DNA of 51,710 nt, from the NCBI GenBank assembly GCA_009784935.1, contig WQXI01000014.1, positions 1 to 51,710 of the forward strand, written 5' to 3'. This document shows, piece by piece, positions 1-8,954 of the stretch; the stretch's first letter is position 1, and each line of letters starts with the position of its first letter. The notes beneath the pieces were generated by a model. That model did no database searches. It had not been told where the DNA came from and saw only the letters and a list, made by a program, of their open reading frames with translations. This DNA is from Treponema sp. Its GTDB lineage: Bacteria; Spirochaetota; Spirochaetia; Treponematales; Breznakiellaceae. Position numbers and translations under genes: made by a program.

Positions 1-2
1 AT

Positions 3-317
3 GACGAAGACATAGAGGGGAATATTGAATTATATGATAAAATTACCGCTTACCTAAATCCAGAATACATGATGTCTATTTGTTTTAATTATGAACCGCC
101 GGCAGAAATTGATATCAGAGAACACGAATTAATCAATATAAAAAAAGATTTAAGCTGGAATATCGAAGGTTTTGGTATTATTGAACTAAAAAATGAATAT
201 CTTTGTTATGCGCTGCATGAATTAAACTCTCATAATCACTGGGCGTATCAGGATATTCTAAACATCAAAAAAATCCTGACAGAAATAAGGATAACCAGCT
301 ATGGCGATGAGTTTTGA
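3..317 (+). CDS. Hypothetical protein, C-terminal part only
   Basis: The reading frame is already open at the first complete codon of the window and runs to a TGA stop, so this is the end of a gene that starts upstream. The visible 104 residues are polar and rich in Ile, Glu and Asn, with no signal peptide or membrane segment. There is a DIREHELINIKKDLSW stretch followed by a helical end. The internal Met codons near position 69 are probably not starts, because no ribosome-binding site precedes them. I recognise no family. It is separated by 73 bp from the GH3 gene, which has its own ribosome-binding site and a possible promoter, so the two need not be co-transcribed. Confidence 0.6.
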   Translation, partial: DEDIEGNIELYDKITAYLNPEYMMSICFNYEPPAEIDIREHELINIKKDLSWNIEGFGIIELKNEYLCYALHELNSHNHWAYQDILNIKKILTEIRITSYGDEF

Positions 318-334
318 TCCTTAAAAGTTCCCTA

Positions 335-363
335 TATCAATTTTTCTTAATTATCGCTATAAT
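335..363 (+). promoter_or_regulatory. Possible promoter of the GH3 gene
   Basis: A consensus -10 box TATAAT lies at 358-363, about 27 bp before the GH3 start codon. The -35 position (335-340, TATCAA) matches poorly, so this would be a weak or activator-dependent promoter. A Shine-Dalgarno AGGAG follows at 380-384. Confidence 0.4.
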
Positions 364-390
364 ACTCTAATTACTAATCAGGAGCGAACC

Positions 391-2475
391 ATGAACCGCG
401 AATCAAAAATAAAAGAAATGATTTCCCAAATGACGCTGGAGGAAAAAGTTTCCCAGCTGCTTTACAAAAGCCCGGCGATAGAACGTCTTGGCATTCCTGC
501 GTATAACTGGTGGAACGAATGTCTGCATGGCGTTGCGAGAGCTGGTGTTGCGACTGTTTTTCCGCAGGCGATCGCGATGGCAGCTACTTTTGACGAGGAG
601 CTTATTAAAGAAATCGCTGTTGCTATATCAGACGAAGCGCGCGCAAAACACAACGAAGCTGTAAAACAGGGAAACCGCGGCCAATACTGGGGGCTTACTT
701 TCTGGACACCAAACATCAATATATTTCGTGATCCTCGCTGGGGGCGCGGACAGGAAACATACGGCGAAGATCCGTATTTAACAAGCCGTATCGGGCTTGC
801 GCTGGTTCAGGGTTTGCAGGGCGATGATCCCGAAAATTTAAAAACAGCCGCATGCGCCAAGCACTATGCTGTTCACTCCGGTCCGGAAAAAGATCGCCAC
901 ACTTTTAACGCGATTGTCACGCAAAAGGATCTGTGGGAAACATATCTGCCCGCTTTTAAGGCGCTGGTAGAAGGCGGCGTAGAATCCGTAATGGGCGCTT
1001 ATAACCGCACATTAGACGAACCCTGCTGCGCAAGTAATCTTCTTATAAAAGATATCCTTCGCGGCAAATGGAATTTTAAAGGGCACTTTGTTTCTGACTG
1101 CTGGGCGATACGGGATTTTCATGAGTATCATAAAATTACCAAATCACCCGAAGAATCTGCGGCTATGGCTTTAAACGCAGGCTGTGATTTAAACTGCGGC
1201 TGTACTTATCCGTTTTTAACAGTTGCTCACAAACAGGGGCTCGTATCAGAAGAAACAATCAACACATCGCTCGAACGCCTGCTTCGTACGCGTTTTAAAC
1301 TTGGAATGTTCGATAAACCCGGCTCCGGAAAATACGGTAAACTAGATCGAAAAATAATTAACTGCGAAAAACACAAAAAACTCGCTCTTAAAGCGGCGCA
1401 CAAATCCATTGTTCTTCTTAAAAATGACAACAACCTTTTACCGCTGGATTCCAGCCCAAAAAATATGGTTGTTGTAGGTCCTGCCGCCGCCAATACGCAT
1501 GCTCTCCTCGGTAACTATTACGGCATAAGTTCACACTTTACTACTATAATAGAAGGACTTGCCGAAAAAGTGAGCGGAATGTTTGGTATTAATTTGGATT
1601 ACCGCCAAGGCTGTTTGATGTACAGCGAAAACAGCAAATCGCTTGTTCATTACGGTGAAGCCAATATAACAGATGTTGTCATTGCAGTAATGGGACTTGA
1701 CGGCGCGATGGAAGGCGAAGAAGGCGACGCGATTGCTTCGGACTCCAATGGCGACAGAGATACGATAGAGCTTCCGGCATGGCAGTTAAAGTATCTGCAG
1801 GCGGTCAAAAATGCCGGTAAAAAAATCATTCTGGTGCTTACAGGCGGCAGCGCGATTGCCTACCCCGAAGACCTTGTTGACGCTGTTATTTTTGCATGGT
1901 ATCCGGGCGAATCGGGCGGCAAAGCTGTGGCAGACATCATCTTTGGCGATGTTGTTCCTTCGGGAAAGCTCCCTGTTACCTTCTATGCTTCGACATCCCA
2001 GCTCCCCGCATACGATGATTATTCGATGAAAGGGCGCACCTACCGCTACATGACAGAAAAACCCCTGTATCCCTTCGGTTTTGGGCTTTCTTATACGAGC
2101 TTTCGGTTCGATTCGATAGAACTTTCTTCATCCGAAATTAATGCTGGGAGCGTATTAAATGTCGCTGTGAGTGTGACTAATACCGGAAAAAGAGACGCCG
2201 ATGAGGTAGTTCAGCTCTATATTTCGAAGGATAACAGGCAAAATGAGCCGTTTTCTTCATTAAAAGGGTTTAAACGGGTGTTTATTAAAGCAGGAAAGAC
2301 CGCTAAGGTTGAATTCAAACTTTCGGCAGAGTCTATGTATACCGTAAACGACGGGGGTGAATACAAACTTGTTCCCGGCTCTTATACGGTTATTGCGGGG
2401 GATGCCGCGCCTGTGCCAGCCGCTGTAGAAAAGGGGGCGCCTAGTCCAGTTAGCGCAAAATTCACCATAAAATAG
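391..2475 (+). CDS. GH3 family beta-xylosidase / beta-glucosidase
   Basis: A 694-residue glycoside hydrolase family 3 enzyme that removes terminal sugars from beta-linked oligosaccharides with retention. The N-terminal barrel contains the substrate motif KHYAVHSGPEKDRH (about 157-170) and VSDCWA, whose Asp236 is the expected nucleophile. The second alpha/beta domain and a C-terminal fibronectin III-like domain (about 590-690) complete the usual bacterial layout. The N-terminal SPAIERLGIPAYNWWNECLHG resembles xylan 1,4-beta-xylosidases more than cellobiases, which is an inference. There is no signal peptide, so it should act in the cytoplasm. AGGAG five bases before the ATG fixes the start. 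It precedes a sugar ABC importer and probably hydrolyses the imported xylo-oligosaccharides. Confidence 0.9.
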   Translation: MNRESKIKEMISQMTLEEKVSQLLYKSPAIERLGIPAYNWWNECLHGVARAGVATVFPQAIAMAATFDEELIKEIAVAISDEARAKHNEAVKQGNRGQYWGLTFWTPNINIFRDPRWGRGQETYGEDPYLTSRIGLALVQGLQGDDPENLKTAACAKHYAVHSGPEKDRHTFNAIVTQKDLWETYLPAFKALVEGGVESVMGAYNRTLDEPCCASNLLIKDILRGKWNFKGHFVSDCWAIRDFHEYHKITKSPEESAAMALNAGCDLNCGCTYPFLTVAHKQGLVSEETINTSLERLLRTRFKLGMFDKPGSGKYGKLDRKIINCEKHKKLALKAAHKSIVLLKNDNNLLPLDSSPKNMVVVGPAAANTHALLGNYYGISSHFTTIIEGLAEKVSGMFGINLDYRQGCLMYSENSKSLVHYGEANITDVVIAVMGLDGAMEGEEGDAIASDSNGDRDTIELPAWQLKYLQAVKNAGKKIILVLTGGSAIAYPEDLVDAVIFAWYPGESGGKAVADIIFGDVVPSGKLPVTFYASTSQLPAYDDYSMKGRTYRYMTEKPLYPFGFGLSYTSFRFDSIELSSSEINAGSVLNVAVSVTNTGKRDADEVVQLYISKDNRQNEPFSSLKGFKRVFIKAGKTAKVEFKLSAESMYTVNDGGEYKLVPGSYTVIAGDAAPVPAAVEKGAPSPVSAKFTIK

Positions 2476-2543
2476 GAAATTTCTTAAAAATTGCCAAATT
2501 TCCACTTTTTTCAAATTTTTAATAAAATTAGTAGAATAGGCTA

Positions 2544-2572
2544 TTGACCTTTTATTTTCGTCATGGTAATAT
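2544..2572 (+). promoter_or_regulatory. Sigma-70 promoter of the sugar-binding lipoprotein gene
   Basis: TTGACC at 2544-2549 and TAATAT at 2567-2572 are separated by 17 bp, with a TGG just before the -10 (extended -10 form). The leader to the ATG is about 55 nt and carries GGAGG. The binding protein can therefore be made strongly and independently of the GH3 gene. Confidence 0.75.
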
Positions 2573-2634
2573 GTTGCTAGTAAACTAAAAACCCAAAAAA
2601 GGTTGGGGAAAAAAAGTATCTTTGGAGGAAAAAG

Positions 2635-3951
2635 ATGAGAAAATCACTTTTGCTATTATTAGCACTAGTAATCGTAGGTGGAGTATTATTTATTGGTTGT
2701 GACGACGGCAATAAGAATACTATCAATGTATGGAGCTTTACAGATGAAGTACCGAATGCATTACTTAGATTTAAAGAAATGAATCCGGATTTCCCGTATG
2801 ACTTCAACATCACTATTATTGCAACTACAGAAGGTGCATATCAGCCTGCTCTCGACCAAGCCCTCGCTGGCAGAGGAAGAAGAGCTCCTGACATCTTCAC
2901 AGCTGAAGCAGCTTTCGTATTGAAATATACACAAGGCGAATCTGCTCACCATGCAATGCCATATAGAGATCTTGGTATCAATATTGACAGCCAGTTAAGA
3001 GCTGCTCAGATTGCTACTTATATCTACGAACTTGGCACAAGACCTACTGACAATCAGGTTGTTGGTCTTGCATTCCAGAACACAGGCAGCGGCTTTATTT
3101 ATCGCCGTTCAATTGCTAGAGAAGTTTTTGGAACAGACGATCCTAACAGAATCGCAAGTATCATTGGTCCAGGTTGGGACAGATACCTCGCAGCAGCGGC
3201 AACTCTTAGAGCAAGAGGTTATGCAATCGCAGCTGGTGAAGGCGATGTTTGGCAGGTTATGAGAAACACAGCTACACGTCCTTATGTTATTGACGGCAGA
3301 TTATATCTTGATCCTGCCCGCGAACAGTTCCTTGATGTTGCAAAAGCACTTTATGACAATAACTACACAAACAGAGTAGGCGCATGGTCAGACGGTTGGT
3401 TTGCTGGCATGAGAGGCGCTGGCGAAAGACAGGTATTCGGTTACCTCGGTCCTGCATGGCTTATTAACTACGTTATGGCTGGCAATGCTGGCGACACATT
3501 CGGCGACTGGGCAGTTGCAGTACCTCCTGTACCGTTCTCATGGGGCGGAACATGGGTTCTTGCTAACAACAGAGGAAACTCTGCTGTTAAAGACGGTGTA
3601 AAAACATTAATTGAATGGCTTACACTTGATACATCTGACACTGGCTTCCAGTATCTGTTTGCTAATGGCTTATTAGCTGAAGGCGCAGCAAAAGACGCAG
3701 TTGCTTCTGGTGTTGTTATGGACAGATCAGACGGAACACTTGCATTCCTCGGCGGACAAGATATGTTTGACGTATTTATTCCTGCTGGCGCAAATGCAAA
3801 AGGTGACTTCTTCTCACCATATGATGAAACAATCAGCGCACTCTTTAACGACCAAGTTGCATTGTACCTGAACGGCGACAAAACTCGTGATCAGGCTATT
3901 GCTGACTGGAGACGCAACGTAGCAGATATTTTGGACATTTTACCACAATAA
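2635..3951 (+). CDS. Sugar ABC transporter substrate-binding lipoprotein
   Basis: A 438-residue extracellular solute-binding protein of family 1, the receptor of a CUT1 carbohydrate importer. Residues 1-21 form a signal peptide with two basic residues and a Leu-rich core, ending in FIGC with the lipidated cysteine at 22, a spirochaete-style relaxed lipobox. The mature part starts with a short acidic linker and then INVWSFTDEVPNALLRF, the usual first strand of maltose-binding-like folds. GGAGG lies seven bases before the ATG. It has its own promoter upstream and a hairpin terminator downstream, before the permeases, which would yield more receptor than permease. The ligand is unknown, but the neighbouring GH3 enzyme points to xylo- or gluco-oligosaccharides. 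Confidence 0.9.
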   Translation: MRKSLLLLLALVIVGGVLFIGCDDGNKNTINVWSFTDEVPNALLRFKEMNPDFPYDFNITIIATTEGAYQPALDQALAGRGRRAPDIFTAEAAFVLKYTQGESAHHAMPYRDLGINIDSQLRAAQIATYIYELGTRPTDNQVVGLAFQNTGSGFIYRRSIAREVFGTDDPNRIASIIGPGWDRYLAAAATLRARGYAIAAGEGDVWQVMRNTATRPYVIDGRLYLDPAREQFLDVAKALYDNNYTNRVGAWSDGWFAGMRGAGERQVFGYLGPAWLINYVMAGNAGDTFGDWAVAVPPVPFSWGGTWVLANNRGNSAVKDGVKTLIEWLTLDTSDTGFQYLFANGLLAEGAAKDAVASGVVMDRSDGTLAFLGGQDMFDVFIPAGANAKGDFFSPYDETISALFNDQVALYLNGDKTRDQAIADWRRNVADILDILPQ

Positions 3952-3965
3952 TCTAACGAGCGATT

Positions 3966-4003
3966 AAGGGAGCGGTTTTTTAACCGCCCCCTTATTTTTT
4001 TTT
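3966..4003 (+). terminator. Hairpin terminator or attenuator between SBP and permease genes
   Basis: A 12-bp stem (3966-3977 with 3982-3993, one mismatch, TTTT loop) is followed by a run of T at 3995-4003. It lies 14 bp after the SBP stop and just before the permease ribosome-binding site. No other promoter is visible for the permeases, so partial read-through is likely. Confidence 0.85.
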
Positions 4004-4015
4004 GAGAGGGCGGAT

Positions 4016-4993
4016 ATGAAACAGACTAATGTTAGTTATGCGAAATATGGTTATATTTTTTCTATACCATTTGTAGTCACATTTCTTTTCTTTATGCTTT
4101 ATCCGCTTATTTATACCATAGTTATTGGTTTTACCGATTTACGCGGAATCGGCAATACTAACTGGAATTTTTTAGAAAAACCTTTTGATAACTTTGTTTC
4201 TGTATTCAATAATAATACTTTTAGAGTCTCTACAGTAAATACATTTAAGATATGGTTTTTGAATTTTATCCCGCAGTTATTCCTTGCATTGCTTCTTACC
4301 GAATGGTTTACAAATCATAGGCATAAAATCAGAGGACAGGGCGTTTTTAAGGTTCTGTTTTATATGCCTAATATTATAACTGCCGCTTCTATAGCAATTT
4401 TATTTAACGTATTATTTATGTTTCCTTACGGACCTATTCAGGATTTTTTAGTTAAGTTAGGTTATCTCGAAAGAGGCGATTATAACTTTTTAACTAAAGG
4501 GAATGCTTCTCAGATGATTGTCGCATTTATTCAGTTCTGGATGTGGTACGGTTATACTATGTTAATTTTAATATCCGGTGTCTTGGGTTTAAACCCTTCT
4601 ATGTATGAGGCATCTGAGATTGACGGAGCTTCGAGTACACAACAGTTCTTTTTAATTACGCTTCCTAACTTGCGTACAATTATGGTATTTATTCTTGTTA
4701 CAAGTATGGTCGGCGGTCTTAATATGTTTGACATTCCAAGGCTGTTTAATAACGGTATGCCCGACAATGCCACAAGTACATTAAGTCTTTTTATATTTAA
4801 TCAGGCGTATGCGGGCAGTTTTATGTTTAACCGCGCTGCGGCGGCAAGTATGATTGTATTTATTATAATTGCGGCGTTATCTTCTATTGTCTTCTTCCTC
4901 ATGCGCGACAAAGATGCGGCACGTAATAAAAAGCTGTTTAAGAAAGCCCAAAAAGAGCTTAAACTTGAAAAAGCAGGAGGCGCTGCATTATGA
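4016..4993 (+). CDS. Sugar ABC transporter permease, MalF type
   Basis: A 325-residue inner-membrane permease of the CUT1 family with about six transmembrane helices. The cytoplasmic EAA loop EASEIDGASSTQQFFLITLP, which docks the ATPase, is clear near residues 198-217. The first helix begins after a short charged N-terminus (about residues 12-38). A GAGAGGG ribosome-binding site precedes the ATG. The stop overlaps the start of the next permease by four bases (ATGA), so the two are translationally coupled. No ATP-binding subunit gene is nearby, so it probably shares an MsmK/UgpC-like ATPase encoded elsewhere. Confidence 0.9.
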   Translation: MKQTNVSYAKYGYIFSIPFVVTFLFFMLYPLIYTIVIGFTDLRGIGNTNWNFLEKPFDNFVSVFNNNTFRVSTVNTFKIWFLNFIPQLFLALLLTEWFTNHRHKIRGQGVFKVLFYMPNIITAASIAILFNVLFMFPYGPIQDFLVKLGYLERGDYNFLTKGNASQMIVAFIQFWMWYGYTMLILISGVLGLNPSMYEASEIDGASSTQQFFLITLPNLRTIMVFILVTSMVGGLNMFDIPRLFNNGMPDNATSTLSLFIFNQAYAGSFMFNRAAAASMIVFIIIAALSSIVFFLMRDKDAARNKKLFKKAQKELKLEKAGGAAL

Positions 4994-5832
4994 ACCAGAA
5001 CGATAAAAACAGCATTTTTAAGGTAGTCGTTTATGCATCTTGTGTAGTACTTGGTTTTTTGAGTATATTTCCGTTTTTTGTTATGTTTATAAATGCTACC
5101 CGCAATACTTATGAGATACAGCAGGCTAGTATTTCCTTTATTCCTTCGGTGCACTTTTTTGGCAATTTAAATGTTTTTGCCGGGAAATCATTTAATCCGT
5201 TAGTTGGCTTAATGAATTCCATGATTATATCTGTTTCTACAACAATATGTGCGACATACTTTTCTTCTCTTACTGCTTACGGGTTGGTTGCATATAGCTG
5301 GAAACTGCGTCAGGCGTTTTTTACATTTATTCTTATAGTTATTATGATTCCGGCTCAGGTTGTAAATATTGGTTTTTATCAGTTTATGTTCCAGTTGGGC
5401 ATTACCAATAACTTCTTGCCGCTGATATTGCCTGCTATTGCGTCTCCTGCAATAGTCTTCTTTATGCGTCAGTATCTAATGGCGACTTTATCGCTGGATA
5501 TTGTTGACTCTGCGCGTATTGACGGTGCAAGAGAGTTTTATACATTTAACAGGATTATCCTGCCGATGATGAAGCCGGCTATTGCGACTCAGGCTATTTT
5601 CGTATTTGTCGGAAGCTGGAATAACTTCTTCCTGCCTTTAATTTTCTTAACAGACAACAGTTTATATACAATGCCAATTATGGTCAGTCTTCTTAGAGGC
5701 GACATTTACAGAACCGAGCTTGGCGCTGTATATCTAGGATTGGCGCTTTCTGTATTACCGCTGTTTATAGTTTACTTCTCATTGTCTAAGTACATCATTG
5801 CCGGTGTTCAGCTGGGCGGTGTTAAAGAGTAA
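4990..5832 (+). CDS. Sugar ABC transporter permease, MalG type
   Basis: A 280-residue second permease of the same CUT1 importer, with six predicted transmembrane helices and the EAA loop DSARIDGAREFYTFNRIILP around residues 172-191. Its C-terminus (KYIIAGVQLGGVKE) is the usual end of MalG-like proteins. GGAGG lies about eight bases before the ATG and the start overlaps the upstream permease stop. Its last 11 bases overlap the end of the convergent recQ-like gene, so the two transcripts meet tail to tail with no terminator between them. Confidence 0.9.
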   Translation: MNQNDKNSIFKVVVYASCVVLGFLSIFPFFVMFINATRNTYEIQQASISFIPSVHFFGNLNVFAGKSFNPLVGLMNSMIISVSTTICATYFSSLTAYGLVAYSWKLRQAFFTFILIVIMIPAQVVNIGFYQFMFQLGITNNFLPLILPAIASPAIVFFMRQYLMATLSLDIVDSARIDGAREFYTFNRIILPMMKPAIATQAIFVFVGSWNNFFLPLIFLTDNSLYTMPIMVSLLRGDIYRTELGAVYLGLALSVLPLFIVYFSLSKYIIAGVQLGGVKE

Positions 5833-7246
5833 TTCTATCTTTCCATGGGAAAGCGAGCCTCCTAAGTTTTTTGGTTTTTAACAGATAACCAATAACCCGG
5901 GAGGCTTCTTCTTCTGACCATCTTATGTTTTTGCTTGCATTTAAAACAGAAGCCGCTTGTGTTTGCGTAAAGCGTCTTTTATTTCTGCGGAAAAAATCTA
6001 AAACAGAATGTTCTTCTCTTAACTCACCGCTTGCTTCATTATTGCATACATCACAGCAATTTGTTTCCGGTACTTCGTCGCTTGTGTAGTCCAGCATAGA
6101 AAGAAGAGAATGTCTGCGGCAATTAACTGTATCCCGTGCATATTTTAACAAGGGAGCATTTGTTTCATTATCATCCGGTCCCCAAAGAAGAACAGCCTTT
6201 GATTGTCCACTGTCGCGGCCGGCTCTGCCTGATTCCTGCAAATACGCTTCTATTGACGGCGGACAGTCTCTGTGTATAATTGTCCGTATGTCAGCTTTGT
6301 CTACACCCATGCCGAACGCACAAGTCGAACAAAGAACAGCTTCTGTATTATTAAGCAGCCATTTTTCTGTTATTGTTTTTTCTTCTCTATTTAATCCCGC
6401 ATGATAAAACCGAATTTCCTTGTACCAGCTGTGACCCATTTCTTCAAGTTCGTTTCGCAGATAGTGGGCGAGTTTTTCTGTCCCGGGTCTTGAAGAGCAA
6501 AAAACAATTGCCGGGCGTTTATTATTTATTAATAAATCTCTTACGGTTAGATTGCGGTTAATACATCCCATCGCAGAATAGCTGATATTCGGCCTGTCAG
6601 GGTTTCCCATAATAATGTTTACCTGCGAATCATCAAAAACATATTTTTTTATTTTTTCCAATACAGACGCGCTCGCAGTAGCTGTAAAAGCCGTAACAAT
6701 CTGCGGGTTTATATTTTTGATTATTGAGCCTATTTCCAGATAACTGGGACGAAAACTTTCACCCCATTCGCTGACACAATGCGCTTCGTCAATAACAATA
6801 TGTTTAACTTTTAAGTTTCTTATTTTATCTTTTACCTGCGGGGTTAGGAGAACTTCCGGATTTGCAATTATAAATTTTGCCTTGCCGCTTTCTAGTTTTT
6901 CCCATATATCATCGCGCTCTTCTTTAGTTTGAGCTCCCCTAATTGTAACAGGGGATAAACCATGAGAGTCCAGCCGTCTTTGCTGATCTGCCATCAGCGA
7001 AAGAATTGGGTATATTACAAGCGTTATTCCTTCTATGAGTATGGCAGGCAGCTGAAAACAAAGGGATTTCCCCGCTCCTGTAGGAAGAATTACAATTTGC
7101 CCTCCCAGCGTTTCTCTATCGATGCCGGGGTCTGAGTTTTCGTTTATTGACTCCAGTATGTTTGAAATTGCCAGCCGCTGGTATGGGAATAGATAAGAAA
7201 GACCAAAGTATTTTTTTAGAGCTTCTGTTAGATGGTCGTCAGCCAT
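5822..7246 (-). CDS. recQ: RecQ-like ATP-dependent DNA helicase
   Basis: A 474-residue superfamily 2 helicase. Visible motifs are Walker A (LPTGAGKS, Lys60), DEAH box (VIDEAHCVSEWG, 153-156), the helicase C motifs FGMGVDKADIR and QESGRAGRD (motif VI), and a four-cysteine zinc-binding patch (CRRHSLLSMLDY then CCDVC). A winged-helix-like end follows (about 415-470). It lacks an HRDC domain and is shorter than E. coli RecQ (about 610 residues), like many compact bacterial RecQs. It would unwind DNA in recombination and repair. It lies one base downstream of a small membrane protein gene on the same strand, so the two form an operon. No strong ribosome-binding site precedes the ATG, and translation may depend on the upstream gene. 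Confidence 0.9.
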   Translation of the reverse strand: MADDHLTEALKKYFGLSYLFPYQRLAISNILESINENSDPGIDRETLGGQIVILPTGAGKSLCFQLPAILIEGITLVIYPILSLMADQQRRLDSHGLSPVTIRGAQTKEERDDIWEKLESGKAKFIIANPEVLLTPQVKDKIRNLKVKHIVIDEAHCVSEWGESFRPSYLEIGSIIKNINPQIVTAFTATASASVLEKIKKYVFDDSQVNIIMGNPDRPNISYSAMGCINRNLTVRDLLINNKRPAIVFCSSRPGTEKLAHYLRNELEEMGHSWYKEIRFYHAGLNREEKTITEKWLLNNTEAVLCSTCAFGMGVDKADIRTIIHRDCPPSIEAYLQESGRAGRDSGQSKAVLLWGPDDNETNAPLLKYARDTVNCRRHSLLSMLDYTSDEVPETNCCDVCNNEASGELREEHSVLDFFRRNKRRFTQTQAASVLNASKNIRWSEEEASRVIGYLLKTKKLRRLAFPWKDRITL

Positions 7247-7247
7247 T

Positions 7248-7493
7248 TCAGGCTTCTTCCAGACCTAATTCGTCATTGGAGTCAGAACCCGGGAGTTCTT
7301 CCAAGGTTTCGTTTACTGTATTAGACTGGACTGCTTTTTTATTGAACAATTTGATTTTTTTCATTTTTACGCGCGGACGGCGGTATCTTTTGGAAACATG
7401 CGTAACTAGGTGTATATATAGAAGAATAATCAAAGTTACAACGATAACCTGCCAAGATGAGAACACTTGCTTTATAATTTCGAACATTGTCAT
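7248..7493 (-). CDS. Small single-span membrane protein
   Basis: An 81-residue protein with one transmembrane helix (about residues 12-31), followed by a strongly basic stretch (SKRYRRPRVKMKKIKLFNKK) and an acidic tail. The topology should be N-out, basic cytoplasmic side. I do not recognise the family. The ATG at 7493 has a second ATG two codons later. The only AAAGGAG is about 30 bases upstream, so the start is uncertain. It is followed after one base by the recQ-like gene. Tight spacing and a typical membrane-protein composition argue that it is real. Confidence 0.6.
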   Translation of the reverse strand: MTMFEIIKQVFSSWQVIVVTLIILLYIHLVTHVSKRYRRPRVKMKKIKLFNKKAVQSNTVNETLEELPGSDSNDELGLEEA

Positions 7494-7534
7494 CTGTATT
7501 TTTAATTATCGGAATAAGTGAAAGTCTCCTTTAG

Positions 7535-7563
7535 GTGACAAGCGTCCTTAAATTTTGTACAAT
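7535..7563 (+). promoter_or_regulatory. tyrS promoter, probably leaderless
   Basis: GTGACA (7535-7540), a 17-bp spacer and TACAAT (7558-7563). The tyrS ATG begins at 7569, six bases after the -10 box, where transcription would be expected to start. No Shine-Dalgarno is present. Confidence 0.6.
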
Positions 7564-7568
7564 ATGTT

Positions 7569-8822
7569 ATGAATTCAGCATTAGAAACATTAAAGGCAAG
7601 AGGATTTTTTCAGCAGTGTACAGATGCCGAAAGGTTATCCAAGCTGATGGACGAAGGTCCTGTCACATTTTATGAGGGTACAGACCCCACAGGCGGAAGC
7701 CTCCATATTGGGCATATGGTTCCGTACTTTGCATTCCGCCATCTCAGGGACGCTGGTCACAACGGTATTGCGCTGCTTGGCGGCGGTACTGCGCGTATCG
7801 GCGATCCTTCGGGGAAAAGCGAAATTCGAAAAATGCTCACTTATGAACAATTGGATAAAAACACAGAATCGATAAGGGGACAGCTGGATAAATTTGTCGG
7901 GTTCGACGGAAAGACCGCTTTTTCTGTAAATAATAAAGACTGGCTTGCAAATTTAAACTATATAGATTTTTTGCGTGATATCGGCAAACATTTTTCGGTT
8001 AATCGAATGCTTAGTTTTGAAGCCTACAAGATGAGAATGGAAACCGGGCTTTCTTTTATAGAATTTAATTATCAGCTATTGCAGAGTTTTGACTTTTTAG
8101 AATTATACCGCAGACATAACTGCCGTTTACAAATCGGCGGCGATGATCAATGGGGAAATATCGTAGCAGGCGTAGAACTCGTTCGTCGTGTCGAAGGAGC
8201 GGAAGTTTTCGGCATTACATTCCCTCTTGTTACAACCGCTGATGGCAAAAAAATGGGTAAAACCGAAAAAGGCGCGTTATTTCTCGATCCGCTTATCACT
8301 ACGCCTTATGAATTTTTTCAGTACTGGCGCAATGTTCAGGACAGGGACATTTTACGCTTTCTTTTAATGTTTACATTTTTAGAAACTGATGAATGTAACG
8401 CTTTGTGCGCAGACGGCAAAAATCCCAATGACGCAAAAGAACGGCTTGCTTGGGAGATAACTGCTCTTATTCATGGAAAAGACGAAGCTGATAAAGCGTT
8501 ATCAGGCGCTAAGGCGGCGTTTGGTCAGGGCGGTGATTCCGGCGGCGATAAAAATGCTATGCCAAGAGCAGAAATAGCAATTTCAAAGATAGAAGCAGGC
8601 ATAAATATTATTGACCTCTTTTTCGAAGCCGGCTTGATGTCTTCTAAGAGCGAAGCCCGCCGCCTTGTAGAGCAGGGGGGCGCATTTGTTTCCGGCAGTT
8701 CCGGCGAAATCTCTGCTATAAACAGTCCAACCGCGGTTATTAAAACTGACTGTTTAAATAAAGAAGGTGAGCTGGTCTTGAGAGCAGGAAAAAAACGGTA
8801 CATGCTGGTTAGATTTTCTTAG
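7569..8822 (+). CDS. tyrS: Tyrosyl-tRNA synthetase
   Basis: A 417-residue class I aminoacyl-tRNA synthetase that charges tRNA-Tyr in the cytoplasm. It shows the HIGH signature (GGSLHIGHM, about 43-51), the tyrosine-binding region YQLLQSFDF, the GGDDQWGN segment, and a KMSKS variant, KKMGKT. An S4 RNA-binding domain lies at the C-terminus (GLMSSKSEARRLVEQGG). Its length is normal. The N-terminus (ALETLKARGFFQQCTD) aligns with the standard start of TyrRS, so the ATG at 7569 is right even though no Shine-Dalgarno precedes it. The upstream promoter suggests a leaderless message. Confidence 0.96.
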   Translation: MNSALETLKARGFFQQCTDAERLSKLMDEGPVTFYEGTDPTGGSLHIGHMVPYFAFRHLRDAGHNGIALLGGGTARIGDPSGKSEIRKMLTYEQLDKNTESIRGQLDKFVGFDGKTAFSVNNKDWLANLNYIDFLRDIGKHFSVNRMLSFEAYKMRMETGLSFIEFNYQLLQSFDFLELYRRHNCRLQIGGDDQWGNIVAGVELVRRVEGAEVFGITFPLVTTADGKKMGKTEKGALFLDPLITTPYEFFQYWRNVQDRDILRFLLMFTFLETDECNALCADGKNPNDAKERLAWEITALIHGKDEADKALSGAKAAFGQGGDSGGDKNAMPRAEIAISKIEAGINIIDLFFEAGLMSSKSEARRLVEQGGAFVSGSSGEISAINSPTAVIKTDCLNKEGELVLRAGKKRYMLVRFS

Positions 8823-8888
8823 GGGTCTTTTGAGTTTGGTCGGTGACACATCCCGGCAAAAAAAGTTGCAAAAACACTCATTTTTATT

Positions 8889-8917
8889 TTGACAGACACC
8901 CCGTCTTTTTGTATAAT
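8889..8917 (+). promoter_or_regulatory. Perfect consensus sigma-70 promoter
   Basis: TTGACA (8889-8894), 17 bp, TATAAT (8912-8917). Transcription would start near 8924, giving a leader of about 30 nt with GAGGAG before the acyl-CoA synthetase ATG at 8955. Confidence 0.9.
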
Positions 8918-8954
8918 GAATTAATATTGATTCGTTATATTTTAGAGGAGAGTC

